Assembly: GCA_024275635.1 (NCBI GenBank)
Contig: JAJRYT010000117.1
Span: forward strand, 1-50,144
Origin: Chloroflexota bacterium
Lineage (GTDB): Bacteria; Chloroflexota; Anaerolineae; Promineifilales; Promineifilaceae
Direction of reading: 5' to 3'
DNA length: 50,144 nt
Shown here: positions 32,933 to 41,032 of the stretch, piece after piece
Layout of the letters: every line of letters starts with the position of its first letter
How positions within the stretch are numbered: the first letter of the stretch is position 1
Notes under the pieces: model-generated
Seen by the model: only the letters and a program-made list of their open reading frames with translations
Databases searched by the model: none
What the model was told of the DNA's origin: nothing
Position numbers and translations under genes: made by a program

Positions 32933-33526
32933 TCAAACCTCGTCACTCGACTCAATAATCTGGCCTACTAGACCATAATCCACCGCTTCCTGGGCCGACA
33001 TCCAGAAGTTGCGGTCCGTGTCCAATTCCACCTTTTCCAACGATTGTCCTGTCTGATTGGCGAAAATCTCATTCAAGCGGTGGCGCATCTTCAAGATTTC
33101 TTCCGCTTCAATAGCAATATCAGACGCCTGGCCACGCATGCCGCCCATTGGCTGATGCAGCAAGAAGCGCGTGTTGGGCAAGCTGTAACGGTTTTCCCTC
33201 TCAGCGGCGGCGTAAATCAACGCCCCGGCGCTGGCTACCCAACCTGTCCCAATGATTTTCACTGGCGATTTAACAAAGCGGATCATATCGTAAATAGTGT
33301 CGCCAGATTCGACATGACCACCGGGGGAGTTAATAAAGATTTTGATGGGATCCTGGGAATCCACGTCCAGGATAAGTAATTTTTGGGTCAGCTCCTGGGC
33401 CAGTTTCATATCAATTTCGCCGAAAATGGTGAGGGTGCGAGTCTCTAAGAGTCGTTCCATCATCCCTTTCATAGGCGCTTTTTCTTTTTCGTTTTCGTTT
33501 TGGCTTTCTTCTTCGAGCCTGTGCAT
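32933..33526 (-). CDS. clpP: ClpP family serine protease
   Basis: A 197-residue ClpP-fold subunit, which would form a barrel peptidase fed by a Clp ATPase. The catalytic triad is visible: Ser in GWVASAGALIYAA (about 93-105), His in TRFLLHQPMGG (about 121-131) and Asp in VELDTDRNFWMS (about 170-175). The chamber strand INSPGGHVESGDTIYDMI is also typical. The N-terminal charged tail (EEESQNENEKEK) is longer than in housekeeping ClpP, and the Ser motif is ASAGA, not ASMGA, so it may be a second, divergent ClpP. AGGAG precedes the ATG. Confidence 0.9.
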   Translation of the reverse strand: MHRLEEESQNENEKEKAPMKGMMERLLETRTLTIFGEIDMKLAQELTQKLLILDVDSQDPIKIFINSPGGHVESGDTIYDMIRFVKSPVKIIGTGWVASAGALIYAAAERENRYSLPNTRFLLHQPMGGMRGQASDIAIEAEEILKMRHRLNEIFANQTGQSLEKVELDTDRNFWMSAQEAVDYGLVGQIIESSDEV

Positions 33527-33683
33527 GTTTTTCTCTCCTAAAAATAGTCCGCAAATGACGCAGATGACGTAGATTGAATGTAAGCGAAACGGCGCAAGAA
33601 AGAATCGATTGGCTCCGAGTGTACCGGGATTAGGTTAGATTCTTATAAACGGAACGGTTACGGCCGTTTCTCTCATCCACTCT

Positions 33684-34979
<1,296 letters not shown>

Positions 34980-35109
34980 TTATGTGAAAAAGTTAGCAAG
35001 TCTGCAAGGTGCGAGTTTGCAGGTAAAACAGCGACATGACTTGCCACTTTGTTAGTTTACTGCTTGCCTCCGATTCTACCATACCCAGCGGTTGGGACAT
35101 AGGTAACAA

Positions 35110-35235
35110 CCTACTTAAGGAAGCGTTCATAAGCCGTATTCCGTGTTCCGTGTCCCGTGTAATGATACCTATACAATTACTAGCGGATGACGGACCAACA
35201 GATTACGAACTACGGATAACGGATGACCAAGGCTT
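35110..35235. repeat. Repeat-filled spacer upstream of the URO-D family gene
   Basis: Contains TTAAGGAAGCGTTCATAA (a copy of the element end at 18036 and 18292), then GTATTCCGTGTTCCGTGTCCCG heptad-like units and ACGAACTACGGATAACGGATGAC units as an imperfect inverted partner. The rest of 34968-35350 shows no gene; AGTCTGCAAGGTGCGAGTTTGCA at about 35000 is another short repeat. Confidence 0.55.
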
Positions 35236-35350
35236 TCAAAATTGAAAGGTTGAGGCGCTAGATCGCCGCCGCTCTCCAATATGGTATCATAGGCCACATG
35301 GCTAAAGTGCAACACCTTGACGTCGACTTACACTTACGTAGGAGACAATT

Positions 35351-36337
35351 ATGCCCAACTTGAACAAACGTCAACGACTCGAAGCTATCATTGCCGGAGA
35401 AAAGCCGGATCGTATGCCAGTTGCCCTATGGCGGCACTGGCCGGGCGACGACCAGGATGCCCACTCCCTGGCCTCCGCCCATCTACAATGGCAAAAAGAT
35501 TACGATTGGGATTTGCTGAAAGTTGGCCCGGCCAGCAGTTACTGCGTCACCGATTGGGGCGTGCGTGATCAATGGGTCGGTCATATTGAAGGAACTCGAA
35601 AATACACCCATCGTCCCATCCAACAGGCGTCAGACTGGGAAAAACTAACCTTGCTTAACCCTGATCAGGGAATGCTGGCGATCCAATTGGAAGCGCTGCG
35701 TCTCATTGGGCAAAACCTGGGCGAAACAGTTCCCTTCATCATGACGATTTTTTCCCCTCTCTCGCAGGCCAAAAACCTGGCCGATAACTCGGTCATGCTC
35801 AGCCACATGCGCTCCAATCCCGACGCATTTCAGAAGGGGCTGGAAACGATCGCCGAAAGCACCATTCGCTTCATCGAAGCGGCCAAAACGACGGGTATCA
35901 GCGGCATTTATTACGCCGTCCAGCATGCCCGCTACCCAATGATGAGCCGGGATGAGTACACGGCCTGGGGACGGCCGTTCGATCTACGCATATTAGAAAC
36001 GGTCAGTGACCTGTGGCTCAACATCTTGCACATCCACAGCAGCGACATCATGTTTGATTTGCTAGCCGATTATCCAGCGCAAATTATCAACTGGCATGAC
36101 CGGGAAACAGGCGTCAGTCTGCGACAGGGGTTGGCTCAAATCAAAGGCGCGGCCAGCGGCGGTGTGGATCATTGGACGCTGCACCAGGAATCGCCGGCGC
36201 AAATGCTTGAGGAAGTTGAGGATGCGCTGGCCCAGACAAACGGCCGTCGCCTCCTGCTGGGAACCGGCTGCGTGGCGATGGTCACAACGCCGCTGCGTAA
36301 TATCCGGGCGTTGCGGGAATCGGTAGAGATGAAGTAA
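35351..36337 (+). CDS. Uroporphyrinogen decarboxylase (URO-D) family protein
   Basis: A 328-residue TIM-barrel protein of the URO-D superfamily, closer to the MtaA/CmuA-like methyltransferase-type or uncharacterised branch than to HemE. It begins NKRQRLEAIIAGEKPDRMPV, the typical lead-in, but lacks the RQAGRYMPEY heme-pathway motif. Other landmarks: FIMTIFSPLSQAKNLA, YYAVQHARYP, NILHIHSSDIMFDLL and the C-terminal LLLGTGCVAMVTTPLRNIRAL (GTGC in place of G-x-GC). Heme synthesis is therefore unlikely; substrate unknown. Strong TAGGAGAC site before the ATG. The gene is followed by a heptad palindrome. Confidence 0.82.
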   Translation: MPNLNKRQRLEAIIAGEKPDRMPVALWRHWPGDDQDAHSLASAHLQWQKDYDWDLLKVGPASSYCVTDWGVRDQWVGHIEGTRKYTHRPIQQASDWEKLTLLNPDQGMLAIQLEALRLIGQNLGETVPFIMTIFSPLSQAKNLADNSVMLSHMRSNPDAFQKGLETIAESTIRFIEAAKTTGISGIYYAVQHARYPMMSRDEYTAWGRPFDLRILETVSDLWLNILHIHSSDIMFDLLADYPAQIINWHDRETGVSLRQGLAQIKGAASGGVDHWTLHQESPAQMLEEVEDALAQTNGRRLLLGTGCVAMVTTPLRNIRALRESVEMK

Positions 36338-36339
36338 AC

Positions 36340-36418
36340 GATGATTAAAGATTGATGATTAAAGATTGCGCGGCGGCGGCTGAAAATCATCAATCATCAA
36401 TCTTCAATCTTCAATCCC
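36340..36418. repeat. GATTAAA/GATTGAT heptad palindrome
   Basis: Left arm of GATTAAAGATTGATGATT units, a GC-rich centre (GCGGCGGCGGC) and right arm of ATCAATCATCAATCTTCAATC units. On the minus strand its right arm encodes the last residues (GLKIED) and stop of the EamA transporter. Confidence 0.85.
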
Positions 36419-37329
36419 CCCGCCGAAGCCTGCCGCCGCAAAGCGTCCCACCGCCAGCGAAACACGCCGTTGACCGTCATCACGCCCAGGATGATCAGGG
36501 CACAACCGATGTAGGCGCTCCAGCCCGGCTGTTCACCCAACACGGCAACGCCGAGAGCGACGCCAAAGACGGGGATCAAATAAGTCACCATCGCCAGGTC
36601 GGTGGCGTTCATTTTTTCGATGATGCGGTAATAGATGACAAAGGCAACGGCCGTTCCCAGCAGCGACAGCGCCGCCAATGCCCCCAACGCCTGACCCGAA
36701 GGCAGCGGCAAAGCAAACGGTTTATCAAGCGCAAGCGACAGCGGCAGCAAAAACAACGCGGCCATCAGCAGCTGCGCCGTCGGCGCCGCCAACGGAGGCA
36801 AACCACGCAAATAACGGCGTGAATAAATGATCGTCATCGCATAACAAAAAGCGGCCGTCGCCATCGCCAGCAAGCCCCAGGTTTCCGCCCGCATTCCCCC
36901 GGCCAGCGTCGGCGCGACCAACACCAGCAGTCCGGCAAAACCCAGCAGGGTGCCCGTTAATTTCACCGGCGTCAGCCGGTCATCGGCGACGAGGAAATGG
37001 GCCAAGACAACGGTGAACAACGGCGTCGTGCCATTGAGGATGGAGGCCAGAGCGCTGTCCACGTACTGCTCACCCCAGCTAAACAGGACAAAAGGCAGCG
37101 CGTTGGCAAAAAAGCCCATGAAGGCAAAATGCCGCCAGACTCGCCCAAAACGAGGCAATTTGCGCCCCTGGGCCCGCAGGATGAGGTAGAGCGTCAACGA
37201 CGCCAATCCAACACGACTCATGACCAGCGTGATGGGCGGCATTTCGGCAACGGCCACTTTGATAAATAAAAATGACGGCCCCCAAATAGCCGCCAAGAGT
37301 AAAATCCACAAAAAGTTGGTTAATTTCAT
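36397..37329 (-). CDS. EamA/DMT family permease
   Basis: A 310-residue drug/metabolite transporter with ten predicted helices and two EamA repeats: FLWILLLAAIWGPSFLFIKVAV at the start, and VVLGTTPLF-type pore segment SILNGTTPLFTVVLAHF (about 85-101), and again LLGTAVAFVIYYRIIEKM in the second half. Substrate unknown. The ATG at 37329 overlaps the stop of the Ada-like gene (ATGA) and is preceded by GGAGGCG, so the two are coupled. The C-terminal residues come from a repeat. Confidence 0.9.
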   Translation of the reverse strand: MKLTNFLWILLLAAIWGPSFLFIKVAVAEMPPITLVMSRVGLASLTLYLILRAQGRKLPRFGRVWRHFAFMGFFANALPFVLFSWGEQYVDSALASILNGTTPLFTVVLAHFLVADDRLTPVKLTGTLLGFAGLLVLVAPTLAGGMRAETWGLLAMATAAFCYAMTIIYSRRYLRGLPPLAAPTAQLLMAALFLLPLSLALDKPFALPLPSGQALGALAALSLLGTAVAFVIYYRIIEKMNATDLAMVTYLIPVFGVALGVAVLGEQPGWSAYIGCALIILGVMTVNGVFRWRWDALRRQASAGGLKIED

Positions 37330-38213
37330 ATCGCTGCGCCTCCAGCAGCCGGCACGGTCGTCTGTGTCATCTGGTAGCGCCGGGCCGCTTCCCAACCCAG
37401 CATTGCTTTTTTCCGCGCTGCCCCCCAATGGTAGTCGCCAAATCCACCCGCCCGCCGCAGTACGCGGTGGCAGGGAATGAGGTAGGCGATGGGATTACGG
37501 CCGATGGCCGACCCGACGGCGCGCACGGTCGTTGGCCGGCCCATCATTCGGGCTACTGAACTATAGGATACGGCCGTTCCCGGCCCAATCTGTAAGAGCG
37601 CTTGCCAAACTTGAACCTGGAAGTTTGTCCCTTTCAAAAACAGGTGGAAAGACGGCCGTTGCCCCGCGCCAGCCGTAGAGAAGATTTGTTGGATGGACGG
37701 CCGTGTCTTCGCCACATCTTCCACCAACGCCGTTCCCGGCCAATTTTGGGCGAACGCCTGGAATGTTTCCCGGCGATCACCCCCGGATACAAACAACAAA
37801 TTGCAAATACCACGCGCTGTCACCGCCAGCAAACAGTCGCCAAATGGCGTGGCATGAAACCCATACCAGATCGTAATCCCAGCCCCCTGCCGCTTAAATT
37901 CGCCCGGCGAAATCGCTTCATGAGTCACAAACAAATCATGTAACCGGCCCGGGCTGGACAGGCCCACCGCATACGTGGTATCCAATATACTTTGCGATTC
38001 TTGCAAAAGCTGCTTGGCATATTGGAGGGTCAAAAACTGCACAAAGCGCTTAGGACTCGTGCCCGCCCACTGCGTAAAAAGCCTCTGAAAATGATAGTCG
38101 CTCAAGCCCACATGAGCCGCCATCGTCTTCAAATCCGGCTGCTGCCGCGCGTTTTGCTCGATGAAATGAATCGCTTTTTCAATGCGGGCGTAATCGGTTG
38201 TGTTCGAGACCAT
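37326..38213 (-). CDS. Ada-like AraC/O6-methylguanine-DNA methyltransferase
   Basis: A 295-residue bifunctional protein: AraC-type helix-turn-helix (about 1-105; LKTMAAHVGLSDYHFQRLFTQW) and a C-terminal MGMT domain whose alkyl-acceptor Cys is in IPCHRVLRRAGG (about 248-259). The region FQVQVWQALLQIGPGTAVSY (about 205) and RAVGSAIGRNP are also diagnostic. It lacks the N-terminal methylphosphotriester (Ada Cys4) domain of E. coli Ada. It would repair O6-alkylguanine and may regulate its own expression. GGAGG precedes the ATG at 38213; it overlaps the EamA gene. Confidence 0.93.
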   Translation of the reverse strand: MVSNTTDYARIEKAIHFIEQNARQQPDLKTMAAHVGLSDYHFQRLFTQWAGTSPKRFVQFLTLQYAKQLLQESQSILDTTYAVGLSSPGRLHDLFVTHEAISPGEFKRQGAGITIWYGFHATPFGDCLLAVTARGICNLLFVSGGDRRETFQAFAQNWPGTALVEDVAKTRPSIQQIFSTAGAGQRPSFHLFLKGTNFQVQVWQALLQIGPGTAVSYSSVARMMGRPTTVRAVGSAIGRNPIAYLIPCHRVLRRAGGFGDYHWGAARKKAMLGWEAARRYQMTQTTVPAAGGAAI

Positions 38214-38369
38214 TGCCTTACCTCCGCTGATTTGATAGCGCCACTGTAACAAATTACGCCAGGTATAACCACCCGATATTTGCTCAGTCTCAATAAAAGG
38301 TGTTTTTTGCCGTGAACAACCTTTTCTAATCGCATCATTCGTGCAATTCGTGTCAAAGTGTCGCTCTGC

Positions 38370-39572
38370 TCAGTCGGCCATTTCCTGTCGTACCCTTTCG
38401 TCGGTTTCATGGCGCAGGGCGCGGGCAACAGCCGTTTCCGCTTCCGGTGTACCAATTTGTCTTAAAGCCCAGGCAGCATGGCCGCGAACAAGCGGTTCGG
38501 AGTCGGAGAGGAGGGTGATGAGGGGGGGGACGGCCGTTTCACTGCCCCAATTTCCCGCCGCCACACATGCATTCCGCACCAGCCGCGCCCGCTTAATGCG
38601 TTTGATAGGGCTGTGGGCAAACCGTTCACTGAAAGTCGTGTCATCCAGCGCCAGTAAGTCGAGCAAGGAGGGGGCCACAATATCAAATTGTGAATTGTGA
38701 ATTGTGAATTGTGAATTATGAAGTTGCCCCCTAGGATAAAAAGTCACCTCCCCCGTAGGTTTAGCGAAACGATTGAAGGGACAAACCGCCTGGCAAATAT
38801 CACAACCGTAGACCCAATTGTGGAGGTACGGCCGTAATTCCCGTGGAATCCACCCCTTCAACTCAATCGTCAAATACGAAATACAACGCCGCGCATCCAG
38901 CACATACGGCTGCGGGAACGCATTCGTCGGGCAAGCGTCCAGGCAGCGACAGCAGGAACCGCAAGAGGGGAATGATTGATGATTGATGATTGATGATTCA
39001 GCGCCAACTGCTTCGATCTTTAATCCTAAATCATCAATCTTTGATGTTATTAAAATCTCGCCCAAGAAAAAGTAAGAGCCGCGCCGGGGATGAATGAGCA
39101 TCGTGTTCTTTCCGGTAAAGCCCAGCCCGGCCGATTCCGCATGATCCCGTTCTAAAATTGCGCCCGTATCCACGTAAACCTTACTGGCAGCGCCGCCACC
39201 CATCGCAGCGCGGAGCCAATCCGCTAATTCTACCAGACGCGGCGTCATCACGTCATGATAATCCACGTTCCAGGCATAATTGGAGATGCGTCCCCGGCCG
39301 GGATCATTGGCAATCTTGTCCGGCAGCTTGAACGTATGATAATCCAATCCCACACAAATAATGGATTGCGCACCCGGTAAAATCACGTTCAAATCCTGAC
39401 GGCGGGCAACCCGGTCTGACCGGGCCATGTAACCCATACGGCCGTTCATCTCCGCCGCCACCCAACGCAAATAAGCGTCTAGCCGCCGTCCTGGCCGCGC
39501 GGGCACGATACCCACCCTGTCAAATCCCAGGGAGTGCGCTTTTTGGGCGATTTTTTGGGCTAACGCATCCAT
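38370..39572 (-). CDS. queG: Epoxyqueuosine reductase QueG
   Basis: The last step of queuosine synthesis: reduction of epoxyqueuosine in tRNA, using cobalamin and two [4Fe-4S] clusters. The 400-residue protein has the QueG N-terminal domain (GFDRVGIVPA; GRISNYAWNVDYHDVM), the Asp/His region VDTGAILERDHAESAGLGFTGKNT, and cluster motifs CGSCCRCLDACPTNAF and CDICQAVCPFN. The C-terminal part is HEAT-like (PPLITLLSDSEPLVRGHAAWALRQIG). Two heptad repeats are in frame: one before the first Cys cluster (38971-39046), one after the second (38686-38720). The start ATG at 39572 has only a weak ribosome site. Confidence 0.93.
   Translation of the reverse strand: MDALAQKIAQKAHSLGFDRVGIVPARPGRRLDAYLRWVAAEMNGRMGYMARSDRVARRQDLNVILPGAQSIICVGLDYHTFKLPDKIANDPGRGRISNYAWNVDYHDVMTPRLVELADWLRAAMGGGAASKVYVDTGAILERDHAESAGLGFTGKNTMLIHPRRGSYFFLGEILITSKIDDLGLKIEAVGAESSIINHQSFPSCGSCCRCLDACPTNAFPQPYVLDARRCISYLTIELKGWIPRELRPYLHNWVYGCDICQAVCPFNRFAKPTGEVTFYPRGQLHNSQFTIHNSQFDIVAPSLLDLLALDDTTFSERFAHSPIKRIKRARLVRNACVAAGNWGSETAVPPLITLLSDSEPLVRGHAAWALRQIGTPEAETAVARALRHETDERVRQEMAD
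38686..38720. repeat. Five AATTGTG heptads in queG
   Basis: Four AATTGTG units and one AATTATG. In the minus-strand queG frame they read HNSQFTIHNSQF. A relative, with AATTCACAATTCATT, occurs at 40958-41012. Confidence 0.9.
38971..39046. repeat. ATGATTG heptad palindrome in queG
   Basis: Four ATGATTG-type units and an inverted partner (AATCCTAAATCATCAATC) around a short GC-richer centre; in frame in queG as SKIDDLGLKIE and SSIINHQS. Confidence 0.85.
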
Positions 39573-39714
39573 TCGCCAACTATAGAGCGTAAAATGCAGC
39601 CCCGCAAAAGTTCGTAGTAAATACAAACGCCACGTTTTACGTTTTACATTTCACGTATGGTATAATCGCCTCAATTCACTTGATTATGTCCTTACAACAG
39701 GAGGAAATGTATTG

Positions 39715-40053
39715 ATGGGTATGTTTGAAATTAATTCCTATGGCAGTGTAGACGTTGTAAAAGTGGCCGGCCGAGTTGACAGCTCTAACGCTCCCGAACT
39801 TGATTCGGCGCTCAAAGGGCTTCAGGATTCCAACCGGTATAAATTCGTTATCGATTTAGCGCAAGTGGATTATATGAGCAGCGCCGGTTTACGGACGCTG
39901 GTTTCGGCGCTGCGCACCTCGAAAAAACGCAGCGGCGATGTCCGCCTGGCACGGCCGTCGGAACGGGTGACTGAGGTTTTGGAACTGGCCGGTCTTACCA
40001 GCTTATTCCAAATATTTAATGATCAGACTGCGGCCGTGGGTAGTTACACGTAA
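39715..40053 (+). CDS. STAS domain anti-sigma factor antagonist (RsbV/SpoIIAA-like)
   Basis: A 112-residue STAS protein with the phosphorylatable Ser in DYMSSAGLRTLVSAL (about 55-69) and the typical VVKVAGRVDSSNAPELDSAL opening. In partner switching, the unphosphorylated form binds the anti-sigma kinase and frees the sigma factor. GGAGG lies 10 nt upstream of the ATG at 39715. First gene of an RsbV-RsbW-RsbV-RsbU-like set. Confidence 0.94.
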   Translation: MGMFEINSYGSVDVVKVAGRVDSSNAPELDSALKGLQDSNRYKFVIDLAQVDYMSSAGLRTLVSALRTSKKRSGDVRLARPSERVTEVLELAGLTSLFQIFNDQTAAVGSYT

Positions 40054-40111
40054 CGCCAACCGGAACAGTCGTCAAACACATCTGTGTTTCCTTTCAATCG
40101 AGTTAAGCCAA

Positions 40112-40155
40112 TATAAAACGTAAAGCGTGACTCACGTTTTACGTTTTACACTTTA
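40112..40155. repeat. ACGTTTT heptad palindrome
   Basis: ATAAAACGTAAAGCGTGACTCACG and CACGTTTTACGTTTTACAC form inverted arms just before the RsbW-like gene. A second copy (CACGTTTTACGTTTTACATT) lies at 39631-39650, upstream of the STAS gene. Confidence 0.75.
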
Positions 40156-40162
40156 TGCTTAT

Positions 40163-40618
40163 ATGGGCGAAAAGAACGTCCTGATTCTGCCGGGGCGCTA
40201 CGAAAATATCCGACGCATTTGCCAATTTGTAACCGAAGGCGCCACCCGTTCCGGTTTAGATGAAACGGCCGTCTTCCACATCGAACTCGCCTGCGACGAA
40301 GCCAGCGCCAACATCATCGAACACACCTACGGCGCAGAAGACGGCGGCGACATCCATATAAGTTGGCATGTCGCCGGCAACATGTTCATCGTGACCATTT
40401 TAGACAACGGCCCCCGCTTCAATCCTGGCACAGTTCCGCCTCCGCCCTCTGCGTCTCATCCACCCCAACCAGACGATGTTGACAATATCCGGGTAGGCGG
40501 CCTGGGCATGCACTTTATGCGTCAGCTCATGGATGAAGTCACCTTCGACTACACTCCCGACCAGGGCAATACATTGGTCATGAAAAAAAAGCTGCCAGCC
40601 AAAATGGACAAACAGTAA
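40163..40618 (+). CDS. RsbW-like serine kinase/anti-sigma factor (HATPase)
   Basis: A 151-residue GHKL ATPase. N box ELACDEASANIIEHTYG (about 42-58), G1 box ILDNGPRFNP (about 78-87) with a Pro/Ser-rich insert, and G2 GGLGMHFMRQLMDE (about 115-128). Such proteins hold a sigma factor or another partner and phosphorylate the STAS antagonist. I start it at ATG 40163 because the 12 codons before it lie in the palindrome. It is 4 bp upstream of a second STAS gene. No sigma factor gene is in the window. Confidence 0.92.
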   Translation: MGEKNVLILPGRYENIRRICQFVTEGATRSGLDETAVFHIELACDEASANIIEHTYGAEDGGDIHISWHVAGNMFIVTILDNGPRFNPGTVPPPPSASHPPQPDDVDNIRVGGLGMHFMRQLMDEVTFDYTPDQGNTLVMKKKLPAKMDKQ

Positions 40619-40622
40619 AAAC

Positions 40623-40979
40623 ATGAGTATCCAACAGCAGCAAACCGGCAGCAGCCATCTCATTCGCATCAGCGGGCGGCTGGATCAGGCACAAACGCCG
40701 CAGCTAGAGGCCGTCCTGAACAGCCTGTTAGAAGCCAGTCATTACCATTTTATTATTGAGTTAACGGAAACCACCTATATCAACAGCGGCGGGCTGCGCT
40801 CCCTGGTGAGCGCCTGGCGTAAAGCGCGGCAGCAGGCCGGTAATCTTATCCTGTTCGGCCTCAATGAACGCCTGCAAGAAATTTTCAGCATGGTTGGCTT
40901 TGACAAAGTATTCCAAATCTACCCTGATGCCGCCGCTGCACGCGAGGCGATGCAGAAAATTGTGAATAATGCATTGTGA
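40623..40979 (+). CDS. Second STAS domain antagonist
   Basis: A 118-residue STAS protein (HLIRISGRLDQAQTPQLEA; phospho-acceptor Ser in YINSGGLRSLVSAW). It differs enough from the first STAS protein (NSGG versus MSSAG) to suggest separate partners or timing. The last residues IVNNAL and stop come from an AT-rich repeat. Confidence 0.93.
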   Translation: MSIQQQQTGSSHLIRISGRLDQAQTPQLEAVLNSLLEASHYHFIIELTETTYINSGGLRSLVSAWRKARQQAGNLILFGLNERLQEIFSMVGFDKVFQIYPDAAAAREAMQKIVNNAL

Positions 40980-41012
40980 ACAATTAGCCATTAATTATTC
41001 ACAATTCATTAT
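40958..41012. repeat. GTGAATA/ATTCACA palindrome
   Basis: ATTGTGAATAATGCATTGTGAAC with inverted ATTAATTATTCACAATTCATT, spanning the end of the second STAS gene and the short spacer before the phosphatase. Confidence 0.75.
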
Positions 41013-41032
41013 TACCTCCCTAAGTTATGTGA

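Noticed and set aside
35351..36337. HemE uroporphyrinogen decarboxylase
   Set aside because: The HemE signature RQAGRYMPEY-like segment is absent and the C-terminal motif differs; only the superfamily is supported.
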